Assembly: GCA_025350885.1 (NCBI GenBank)
Contig: JANXXA010000058.1
Span: forward strand, 1-5,544
DNA: 5,544 nt
Direction of reading: 5' to 3'
Source: Phenylobacterium sp.
Lineage (GTDB): Bacteria > Pseudomonadota > Alphaproteobacteria > Caulobacterales > Caulobacteraceae
The notes beneath the pieces were generated by a model that made no database searches, had not been told where the DNA came from, and worked only from the letters and a program-made list of their open reading frames with translations. This document shows positions 1 through 5,449 of the stretch, piece after piece. The translations under genes were made by a program, and so were the position numbers. How positions within the stretch are numbered: position 1 is the first letter of the stretch; each line of letters opens with the position of its first letter.

Positions 1-821
1 GCCTGCTGGCCCTCGATCTGGGTCTGGATCTGGCCCAGCAGGCGCAGGTCGCCTCGGTCGACGAACAGCGCAAGTTGACCGCCGAGGAGATGGCCGGCTA
101 TCAGACCCTCTATGACAAGGGCTTCGCCCCCAAGCCGCTGATCCTGCGCTATCAGCGCTCGATCGCCGACCTGGACGGGCGCAAGGGCTCGTTGCTGGCC
201 GACATCGCCCGCCTGCGCCAGCAGATCGGCGAGACCCGCATGCAGATGGTCGCGGGCCGCGACACCCGCACCAGCCAGGCCGCCGACGGTCTGCGCGACG
301 CCCAGTCGCACCTGGCCGATTCCGTGCCGCGACTCACCACCGCCAAGGAAACGCTCGACTCAACCGTGGTGCGCTCTCCGGTGGACGGATATGTCTTCAC
401 CCTGACCCAGTTCACGGTCGGCGGAATCACCGCGGCGGGCGAGCTGCTGATGGATGTGGTGCCAGCCGACGCGCCGCTGATTGTCAGCGCCATGATCAAG
501 CCCGAAGACGTCGATGACGTGCGCGTGGGCATGCCGGCGCGGGTCCGCTTCACCGGCCTGAACCAGCGCTGGCACTCGCCGCTGGAAGCCAAGGTGATGC
601 TGGTCTCCGCCGACAAAATCGCCAACGAAAAGACCGGCTTGGCCTTCTATCGCGTGGATCTGCGGATCGATCCCAGGGAGCTGATGAAGCTGCGCAAGGG
701 CACCCGGATCACCCCCGGCATGCCGGCCCAGACGATGATTGTCACCGGCTCCAAGACGGTGATGGGATCGCTGATTGCACCGATCACCGATACCCTGCGC
801 GACGCGCTGCATGATCAATAG
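1..821 (+). CDS. HlyD-family type I secretion membrane fusion protein (C-terminal part, 5' end outside window)
   Basis: The reading frame is open from the left edge (first full codon at position 3) to TAG at 819-821, giving 272 visible residues. The TTG at 75 is internal, because the same frame continues upstream with matching coiled-coil sequence. Residues 1-115 are alpha-helical and rich in Q, R, A and L, as in the periplasmic hairpin of HlyD/PrtE/RsaE proteins. The returning half of the lipoyl/barrel-sandwich domain follows, with RSPVDGYV at 124-131 and a VGG turn. A beta-barrel adaptor segment comes next (VIVSAMIKPEDV-like strand, VGMPARVRF), then the typical late motif ITPGMPAQ near 237. 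The family bridges an inner-membrane ABC exporter and an outer-membrane TolC-like channel. The ABC subunit is presumably upstream of the window. The next gene is an RTX protein, the usual substrate class, on the same strand. The family is clear; the exact subfamily is not. Confidence 0.9.
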   Translation, partial: LLALDLGLDLAQQAQVASVDEQRKLTAEEMAGYQTLYDKGFAPKPLILRYQRSIADLDGRKGSLLADIARLRQQIGETRMQMVAGRDTRTSQAADGLRDAQSHLADSVPRLTTAKETLDSTVVRSPVDGYVFTLTQFTVGGITAAGELLMDVVPADAPLIVSAMIKPEDVDDVRVGMPARVRFTGLNQRWHSPLEAKVMLVSADKIANEKTGLAFYRVDLRIDPRELMKLRKGTRITPGMPAQTMIVTGSKTVMGSLIAPITDTLRDALHDQ

Positions 822-1034
822 ATGCGTCTCGGTAACAGGGGCTCAAACTAAGGTTTTCACGGGCTTTTTGCTGTTGCGTAAAGGGCGGGGTTCCGATACC
901 TCTCGCCTCGGGCTCGTATAACCTTCGCCGCAGCCACGCTATGGCGCTTGGGACAAATGGATCGCCGGAACTGCTCCATCGGGGATGGGGGTTAAAGTTG
1001 CCGGGGGTTCGTGTGACACAGACTGGAGAGATAC
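822..1034 (+). promoter_or_regulatory. Intergenic leader of the RTX gene, with a weak candidate promoter
   Basis: This 213-bp gap holds no convincing gene. It has no GC stem with a T run that would terminate the adaptor gene, so read-through into the RTX gene is possible. A TATAAC box at 917-922 could be a -10 element, but no good -35 lies 16-18 bp upstream (TTCCGA at 891-896 is 20 bp away). A small 5-bp hairpin, CCATC/GATGG, sits at 976-988 in the presumed 5' untranslated region. The length of the gap suggests the RTX gene has its own promoter. The promoter call is low-confidence. Confidence 0.3.
1025..1030 (+). promoter_or_regulatory. Ribosome binding site of the RTX gene
   Basis: GGAGAG lies 4 nt before the ATG at 1035. 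It supports that ATG as the real start of the RTX protein. Confidence 0.75.
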
Positions 1035-2957
1035 ATGTCGACATTTTTCTTTGAAACGATCACCGCGAGTCAGGCCCTCGGCTTTACAGCCGCGAGCGAC
1101 ACGCTGGTGTTCGCCAATCCGGCGTCTTCGGGCGCGAAGATGACCGTGCTCTACAACGCCGCAACGGCGACGAGCACCGCGACCATTACCCTCATCGACA
1201 ACACCACCGGCCGGTCCGTGGTGTTCGGCCCGGCTCTCGGCGGCGAAGGCGACATCCCGGTCAACGGAGCTGTGGTGTTCCCCGACGGCTCCAACCTCTA
1301 CGTTGGTACGGCGGCTCCCGATGCTCCGACCGCGAGCACGCCATTCGCTGACGGCCTGTTCGGCGGCCTCGGCAACGACAACCTCACCGCCGGCGCGGGC
1401 AACGACCTGTTGCAGGGCAATGCGGGCGATGACACGCTGAACGGCGGCAGTGGCAACGACACCGTGTTCGGTGGCCAGGGCGACGACAACATCGACGTCA
1501 GCAGCGGCAGCAACTTCGCCCAGGGCAACCTTGGCAACGACACCATCGTCGCGTCCACCAGCACCACCGGCAACACCCTGCTGGGCGGCAAGGGCAACGA
1601 CAACATCACCGGCGGCAGCGGCGGCGACATCCTCAGCGGCGACCTCGGCAACGACACCGTGGCCGGAAACGGCGGCAACGACAGCATCGCCGGTGTTGAC
1701 GGCGACGACGTCCTGGCCGGCGGCGCCGGCAACGACACCATTGATGGCGGCGCCGGCGACGACGCGATTGTCGGCGCGGGCGGCAGCGATTCGCTGATTG
1801 GCGGCGATGGCAACGACACCATCGACGTGTCCGGAACCGGCGCGAACTTCGTCGAAGGCAACGCGGGCACCGATACCATCACCTCCTCGAGCACCGGCAA
1901 CGACGTCCTGCTGGGCGGTCAAGGCAATGACAAGATCACCAGTTCGGCCGCTGGCTCCGACAACCTGAACGGCAACCTTGGCAACGACACCATTGTCAGC
2001 TCGGGGTCGATCGCCGGGGACGTGGTCACCCTCAAGGGTGAAGACGGCAACGACAACATCACCTCCTCCGGCGCGGGCGTCGCCAACGTCGATGCCGGCA
2101 TCGGCAATGACACGGTGACCACCGGTTCGGGCAACGACGTGGTCGGCGGCAGCGACGGTGACGACAGCCTCGTGGACATCTCCGGCGGCAACAACAATAT
2201 CGATGGCGGCGCCGGTAACGACTCCATTGTCATCGGCGGCGGTAGCAACACGACCGGTACGGTCAGTGGCGTTAGCGGCAACGACACCGTTACGGGCGGC
2301 GCCGGCAACGACACGATCACCAACCTTGGCGGCGCCGGCACCACCACGGGCGGTGGCGGCGCCGACAACGTCTCCGGCGGCGACGGCAACGACAACATCA
2401 ACCTGGGTAATGCCGGCGGCGCGGATACGATCTCCGGCGGCCTCGGCAACGACACTGTCGTGGCGGGTACGGCGGCCGACAGCATCGACGGTGGTGACGG
2501 CAACGACACTGTCTCCGGCGGCGCTGGCGACGACGTGATCACCGGCGGGCTTGGCAATGACACCATCGCCGGGGGCGCGGGCACCGACTTCCTCACCGGC
2601 GGCGGCGGAACCGATCAGTTCTACTTTGCCAACGGGGACTCCGGCGTAGTGCCCGGCACCCTCGACCAGATCAAGGATTGGATCTCTACCGACTCTCTCG
2701 GCTTTGGGACCGCGACGACCCCCGCCGTGGACGGCGCCGACTATCTTGAGATCACCGCCCCCGACTACGCTTCGGCGTTGTCGGCCGCCAACGCGCAGAT
2801 CGCCGCTGGCGTGATCAATTACGTCGCGGTGCAGGTCGGGACCGATGTCGTGGTGTTCAGTGACACTGCTGGCGACAACGGCACGGCTGAAGATGCGATC
2901 GTGCTGGTTGGCCGGACTCTCGCCGACATCAGCGCCTCGAATATCCTCCACTCCTAA
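1035..2957 (+). CDS. RTX (hemolysin-type calcium-binding repeat) secreted protein, likely type I secretion substrate
   Basis: This is a complete 640-residue protein starting at an ATG with a good ribosome binding site. Residues 1-105 form a beta-rich N-terminal domain (starting MSTFFFETITASQALGF) with no signal peptide. Residues 110-528 are a glycine/aspartate beta-roll with 22 GND motifs, many followed by T/N/S and a hydrophobic residue (GNDTI, GNDNI). RTX repeats bind Ca2+ and fold outside the cell. Residues 529-640 lack repeats and end DISASNILHS; this is where the uncleaved type I secretion signal should lie. The protein has no cysteine, a single tryptophan (W549) and only about seven Lys/Arg, as expected for an exported acidic RTX protein. 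No protease, lipase, adenylate cyclase or pore-forming domain is visible, so a structural surface, matrix or S-layer-like role is more likely than a toxin. The adaptor gene just upstream probably serves its export. A strong terminator follows the stop codon. Confidence 0.92.
   Translation: MSTFFFETITASQALGFTAASDTLVFANPASSGAKMTVLYNAATATSTATITLIDNTTGRSVVFGPALGGEGDIPVNGAVVFPDGSNLYVGTAAPDAPTASTPFADGLFGGLGNDNLTAGAGNDLLQGNAGDDTLNGGSGNDTVFGGQGDDNIDVSSGSNFAQGNLGNDTIVASTSTTGNTLLGGKGNDNITGGSGGDILSGDLGNDTVAGNGGNDSIAGVDGDDVLAGGAGNDTIDGGAGDDAIVGAGGSDSLIGGDGNDTIDVSGTGANFVEGNAGTDTITSSSTGNDVLLGGQGNDKITSSAAGSDNLNGNLGNDTIVSSGSIAGDVVTLKGEDGNDNITSSGAGVANVDAGIGNDTVTTGSGNDVVGGSDGDDSLVDISGGNNNIDGGAGNDSIVIGGGSNTTGTVSGVSGNDTVTGGAGNDTITNLGGAGTTTGGGGADNVSGGDGNDNINLGNAGGADTISGGLGNDTVVAGTAADSIDGGDGNDTVSGGAGDDVITGGLGNDTIAGGAGTDFLTGGGGTDQFYFANGDSGVVPGTLDQIKDWISTDSLGFGTATTPAVDGADYLEITAPDYASALSAANAQIAAGVINYVAVQVGTDVVVFSDTAGDNGTAEDAIVLVGRTLADISASNILHS
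1362..2618 (+). repeat. RTX beta-roll repeat region (22 GND motifs)
   Basis: These codons encode residues 110-528. At DNA level the core GGCAACGACACC and close variants recur throughout. Some units are canonical paired nonapeptides (for example residues 113-148 and 481-528). Many in the middle are about 19 residues long, with one GND turn followed by a Ser/Thr/Gly-rich stretch and a second, degenerate turn. Confidence 0.9.
1479..2312 (+). repeat. Higher-order internal repeat of about 110-116 residues within the RTX region
   Basis: Residues 149-213 and 259-324 align almost end to end: G(D/N)D(N/T)IDVS, then G(S/A)NF, (Q/E)GN, TGN, LLGG(K/Q)GND, and finally LGNDT(I/V). A third, weaker copy begins at residue 375 (GDDSLVDISGGNNN) and carries TGGAGND where the first has TGGSGGD. 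The starts are spaced 110 and 116 residues apart. This was aligned by eye and not scored. Confidence 0.6.
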
Positions 2958-2982
2958 GCTTCGGCTTGGGCGACAAAGTCTG

Positions 2983-3013
2983 GGGCCGCCCTTCGGGGCG
3001 GCCCTTTTCTTTT
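2983..3013 (+). terminator. Intrinsic terminator of the RTX gene
   Basis: A perfect 9-bp stem, GGGCCGCCC (2983-2991) with GGGCGGCCC (2996-3004), is closed by a TTCG tetraloop. TTTTCTTTT (3005-3013) follows directly. The stem starts 26 nt after the RTX stop codon. On the minus strand the stem is not followed by a T run, so it should act mainly on plus-strand transcription. Confidence 0.93.
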
Positions 3014-3039
3014 GGGCGAAACCCTCCGGCCTAAAGGGT

Positions 3040-3073
3040 GAGGAGACGAGACCTTGATCAAGGTCAGGTCCTC
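3040..3073. repeat. Palindrome between the convergent RTX and M23 genes
   Basis: GACCTTGATCAAGGTC at 3050-3065 is a perfect 16-bp palindrome. Outer arms GAGGA (3040-3044) and TCCTC (3069-3073) also pair, with a 5/3-nt internal loop between. It begins 5 bp past the stop codon of the minus-strand M23 gene. It could be a 3'-end RNA hairpin of that gene or a protein binding site. Neither side has a T run, so it is not a standard intrinsic terminator. Confidence 0.6.
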
Positions 3074-3078
3074 CCGCC

Positions 3079-4077
3079 TCAGACGATGACCTGCCAGCGC
3101 CGGGACAGGGCGACCGCATTGCCACGATGAACCTGGAGCTGCGCCACGTAGGCCCCGCGCGGCCAGGCGGGCGCCGTCCGGCGTGCGCCCAGATAGGCGG
3201 TGTACTGGGCCATCTGACCGGTCAGAGGCTTCAGCCGCGACTGGGCCAGCACCGTGCCGTCCGGTCCCGTCAGGATCAGCTCGACCTGATCTCCGGCCGC
3301 AAGCTCGATCAGCCGAACGTAGGCGATCAGCATCGGCGCGGTTGGGCCGGCCGCCGGCAGTCCGCCCGCCTCGATGGCTCCGTTCTCCACCGCCGCCGTG
3401 GTGAAGCCGGTGTTGAGCACGGCCCCGGCCTTGTAGCTTAGCTGGTGCAAGGCGGGGCCGTTCCACAGCGGTGACTGCGCGGCGCAGCTTCCCGGCGCGA
3501 CCTCGCCTGGTGCCCCAACTGCAGGCGAAAACGGGTCCACCGCACGGCCGCCATGCCGCACCGTCAGGTGCAGATGCGGAAACTCCGTGTCACCCGACAG
3601 GCCCACGCGGCCCAGCGGCTGGCCGGCCGCCACCGCATCGCCCACCTTCACGCCGACGCTGCCGCGCGCCAGGTGGCAGTATTGGCTCACCCAGCCGGCG
3701 CCGTGATCGACCACCACGCCGTTGCCGCATTCCTTGCCAGCAACCGAGGGCGCCCCAGGGCTGCGGATCGAGATGTCCGGCTGCCCGTCGCGCAGCCCGG
3801 TGACCCGCCCCGCCGCGGCTGCCAGCACCGCGATTCCCGCCCGTTGCGCAGCCATGTCCAACAGCCGGATGTCGAGCCCGTCGTGCCCCTGATAGGTGCG
3901 CAGGCCACAGCGATAATCCCGCACGCCCGGCCCCGGATCGCGGTCGAAATAGTGCTGGATCTCGCAGGTCCGGCCGATCTCGCAGGCCAGCGGAAAGCTA
4001 AGCGCCGGCGCGGCGGGCTCGCCCCGCGCCGCGCCCAGCGCCAACATCCCGAAAACGGCGAGGGCGGGCAGGCGCAT
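3079..4077 (-). CDS. Secreted M23-family metallopeptidase (LytM/peptidoglycan endopeptidase type)
   Basis: From the ATG at 4077 the protein has 332 residues. Residues 1-19 (MRLPALAVFGMLALGAARG) form a signal peptide. The M23 domain spans about 55-182 and carries the complete zinc site: H65 and D69 in GHDGLD, and H170 in PHLH (H168-L-H170), plus H135 in YCHL. The family cleaves peptide cross-links in peptidoglycan or other Gly-rich substrates in the periplasm or outside. Residues about 195-332 form a separate beta-rich domain of unknown function, perhaps for substrate or wall binding. Six cysteines (C32, C38, C57, C118, C134, C198) suggest disulfides in the periplasm. Longer starts exist (TTG 4113, ATG 4086), but ATG 4077 has the best ribosome-site spacing and gives a clean signal peptide. 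The gene converges on the RTX gene. The exact substrate cannot be told from sequence. Confidence 0.9.
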   Translation of the reverse strand: MRLPALAVFGMLALGAARGEPAAPALSFPLACEIGRTCEIQHYFDRDPGPGVRDYRCGLRTYQGHDGLDIRLLDMAAQRAGIAVLAAAAGRVTGLRDGQPDISIRSPGAPSVAGKECGNGVVVDHGAGWVSQYCHLARGSVGVKVGDAVAAGQPLGRVGLSGDTEFPHLHLTVRHGGRAVDPFSPAVGAPGEVAPGSCAAQSPLWNGPALHQLSYKAGAVLNTGFTTAAVENGAIEAGGLPAAGPTAPMLIAYVRLIELAAGDQVELILTGPDGTVLAQSRLKPLTGQMAQYTAYLGARRTAPAWPRGAYVAQLQVHRGNAVALSRRWQVIV

Positions 4078-4086
4078 GGGGTTCAT

Positions 4087-4091
4087 CCTCC
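4087..4091 (-). promoter_or_regulatory. Ribosome binding site deciding the M23 start
   Basis: GGAGG on the minus strand lies 9 nt before ATG 4077 but directly abuts ATG 4086. This favours 4077 as the start codon. Confidence 0.65.
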
Positions 4092-4116
4092 AGGGCGGTC
4101 GGCGTGACGCCAACGC

Positions 4117-4150
4117 TTCGTCCTTTTGCAGGACAACGAACCCAGGTCAA
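4117..4150 (-). promoter_or_regulatory. Candidate -35 and small inverted repeat upstream of the M23 gene
   Basis: On the minus strand a TTGACC box (4150-4145) resembles an alphaproteobacterial -35. No good -10 was found 16-18 bp downstream. Between this box and the gene, GTCCT (4120-4124) and AGGAC (4130-4134) form a 5-bp stem with a 5-nt loop, flanked by TTCG (4117-4120) and CGAA (4137-4140). It could be an operator or a leader hairpin. Low confidence. Confidence 0.25.
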
Positions 4151-4159
4151 AAAAGCACA

Positions 4160-4298
4160 AATTTTCCCTGTCATCCCGGCCGTAAGCCTGCGCCCGCAGG
4201 CTGAAGCGCCGGGACCCAGGAGGTTGATCCCGTGCGGTTGCTCCTGGGTCCCGGCTCGGCCTGCGGCCGTCCGGGATGACAAGGGGAGGAGGGAAATT
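4160..4298. repeat. Nested intergenic inverted repeat (REP/BIME-like palindromic element)
   Basis: Three layers of inverted arms are visible. AATTTTCCC (4160-4168) pairs with GGGAAATT (4291-4298), with one extra T. TGTCATCCCGG (4169-4179) pairs perfectly with CCGGGATGACA (4271-4281). GCCGGGACCCAGGAG (4208-4222) pairs perfectly over 15 bp with CTCCTGGGTCCCGGC (4241-4255), leaving an 18-nt loop. A local AGCCTGC/GCAGGCT hairpin lies at 4185-4202. The element fills most of the gap between the sulfotransferase and M23 genes. Its form suggests a dispersed genomic palindrome, which may also limit transcription between the two genes. No coding sequence is supported in the gap. Confidence 0.75.
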
Positions 4299-4348
4299 GC
4301 GTACTCCACGCGTCGATGCTCGCGCGGGTCCGCGACGAAACTGTCGCC

Positions 4349-5092
4349 TCAGCCGTAGCGCACGCCGGTCAGCCGCGCCAACCGGTGCTGGTCGTGGGCG
4401 TAGACCCCCCGCAGCCAGGCGATGTCGGGCGCCGTCAGCGCCGAGCCCACTGGTCCATCGCCGCCGACGTGGACCTCTCTGCGGGACACCGCCGCGCCGT
4501 CCGCCAGACCGAGGAACGTCCGCACCGCGCCCAGCGCGACGGCGGGGTCGGCGCGCAGGTCCTCGGCGCGCAGGATCAGCAGCTGCTGGGCGGGAAACAG
4601 CCCCAGCAGGCGCTCGATCTGTTCGCCATAGAAGCCCCGCTCCACATAGGAATACTCCCGGTGATGGCCCCAGGGCTGCGCCTGGAACAGCCGCTGGCGA
4701 CCTTGCCGGATGCACCGGGCGAAGGGGTGCGTCTCGGCGCCGCGCGCGGTCTCCATTCGCCAGTGCGACCAGGCCCGCGCCACGGGATCGCGCAGCAGCA
4801 CGATCAGCTTCATGCTCGGATTGTAGGCCCTGATCCGCTCCAGGCTGTTCGGCCAATAGAGATAGATCGGCGTCGCCTCGCCGCGCGGCCGCCCGTCGGC
4901 GCGCGGAAAGCTCGCGTGATAGGCGCCGTAGTCCGGAGCCGCCCAGTCGCGCGCCTCGTCGTCGAAAAAGTGGAGCTCCTTGGTCGCCGCCAGCGCCACC
5001 CCCGGCTCTTCGCCCAGATAGTCGAACAGGGCCGTGGTGCCGGCCTTCTGCACGCCGGCGATGATGAAGGCGACGCGAGGGTCTTCGGCCAT
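4349..5092 (-). CDS. PAPS-dependent sulfotransferase
   Basis: This is a complete 247-residue protein from ATG 5092. The 5'-phosphosulfate-binding loop is IIAGVQKAGTTALFDYL at 10-26, with K16 as the key lysine. TKELHFFD at 37-44 matches the KE-HFF segment of heparan-sulfate-type sulfotransferases, where the Glu is a candidate catalytic base. The 3'-phosphate-binding motif is IVLLRDPVARAWSHW at 97-111, with R101 and S109. SYVERGFYGEQI at 148-159 followed by LGLFPAQQLLILRAEDL at 163-179 is also typical of the family. The enzyme transfers sulfate from PAPS to a hydroxyl or amine, usually on a carbohydrate. The length is normal for a single-domain bacterial member. The adjacent sugar-nucleotide gene makes a surface glycan a reasonable acceptor, but this is inference. 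No strong ribosome binding site precedes the start; only a weak CCAGG lies about 4 nt upstream. Confidence 0.9.
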   Translation of the reverse strand: MAEDPRVAFIIAGVQKAGTTALFDYLGEEPGVALAATKELHFFDDEARDWAAPDYGAYHASFPRADGRPRGEATPIYLYWPNSLERIRAYNPSMKLIVLLRDPVARAWSHWRMETARGAETHPFARCIRQGRQRLFQAQPWGHHREYSYVERGFYGEQIERLLGLFPAQQLLILRAEDLRADPAVALGAVRTFLGLADGAAVSRREVHVGGDGPVGSALTAPDIAWLRGVYAHDQHRLARLTGVRYG

Positions 5093-5189
5093 GGGCCTGG
5101 ATCGGGCGTCGGCGGCGTTCTGGCAAGCCGAAAGTCAGCTAAGATGGCCCCGATCGTCCGATGGCCCCCCCGCCTCTTGGGAGACCCGC
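5093..5189. promoter_or_regulatory. Divergent intergenic region between sulfotransferase and hydrolase remnant
   Basis: Both neighbours start outward from this 97-bp gap, so promoters for both should lie here. TAAGAT at 5140-5145 (within GCTAAGAT) is a possible plus-strand -10, but the -35 (TTCTGG, 5118-5123) is poor. No clear minus-strand promoter was recognised. Confidence 0.25.
5179..5183 (+). promoter_or_regulatory. Ribosome binding site deciding the hydrolase start
   Basis: GGGAG lies 6 nt before TTG 5190. Together with the family-like N-terminus that follows, this favours the TTG start over the ATG at 5034 inside the opposing sulfotransferase gene. Confidence 0.5.
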
Positions 5190-5375
5190 TTGCGCAACTA
5201 TGTGGTGGAGACCCGCGAGGGCCGCAGCGTGTTCACGGCCGACGCGCCGACCCCGAACGTGCTGCTGTTGCATGGGTTCAAGCGGCGCGCCGACCAGCTG
5301 ATGTCCTGGCGTGAGCGCATCCCGGGCCTGGGTTTCGTCCACCTGCCGGGCCACAGTGGCGCGCCCGACTCCTAG
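5190..5375 (+). pseudogene. Truncated alpha/beta-hydrolase N-terminus
   Basis: From TTG 5190 the frame encodes 61 residues and ends at TAG 5373-5375. NVLLLHGF at 23-30 is the first core strand plus the HG oxyanion motif of alpha/beta hydrolases. [13 protein letters not shown] at 48-60 matches the next strand and the PGHG-like turn that normally follows. A working enzyme needs some 200 residues, including the nucleophile elbow G-x-S-x-G, the acid and the histidine. All are absent, and 74 bp later the rfbF gene begins. Past the TAG the frame has only 14 codons before TGA (5418-5420), and neither other frame shows obvious hydrolase sequence. The gene therefore looks cut off by a deletion or rearrangement. 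A short functional protein is less likely. Confidence 0.65.
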
Positions 5376-5449
5376 GGGTATGTGGATCGGGCTTCAACGC
5401 TGCGGGTGTCCGCTGTATGAGGGCTTGCGGGGCGCGGGTGGGAGAAATC

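Noticed and set aside
75..821. TTG at 75 as the start of the adaptor gene
   Set aside because: The frame is open to the window edge with coiled-coil sequence typical of the family, so the TTG is an internal Leu codon.
1362..2618. CRISPR-like or satellite array suggested by the recurring GGCAACGACACC
   Set aside because: The repeats are in-frame codons for RTX motifs, imperfect and without constant-length unique spacers.
1035..2957. Annotation as a hemolysin or RTX toxin
   Set aside because: Only the calcium-binding repeats are shared with hemolysins. No hydrophobic pore-forming region or acylation domain is visible, and no activating acyltransferase gene is seen in the window.
939..3125. 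A 728-codon open frame on the minus strand across the whole RTX gene
   Set aside because: Its Val/Ala/Gly/Asp-rich product is the mirror of the repetitive GGC-AAC-GAC codons opposite it. It also runs through the terminator, has no recognisable domain, and conflicts with a clear RTX gene.
3553..4107. A 184-codon plus-strand frame opposite the M23 gene
   Set aside because: It is a compositional shadow; the minus strand has a signal peptide and a full M23 zinc site in the same span.
4083..5126. A 347-codon minus-strand frame and a 332-codon plus-strand frame (4316-5314) over the sulfotransferase gene
   Set aside because: Both are Arg/Ala/Pro-rich shadows of GC-rich coding DNA. Only the frame at 4349-5092 carries the sulfotransferase motifs.
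5376..5420. Stop-codon readthrough of the TAG at 5373-5375 to extend the hydrolase
   Set aside because: Only 14 more codons follow before TGA, too few to complete an alpha/beta hydrolase, and they show no family motif.
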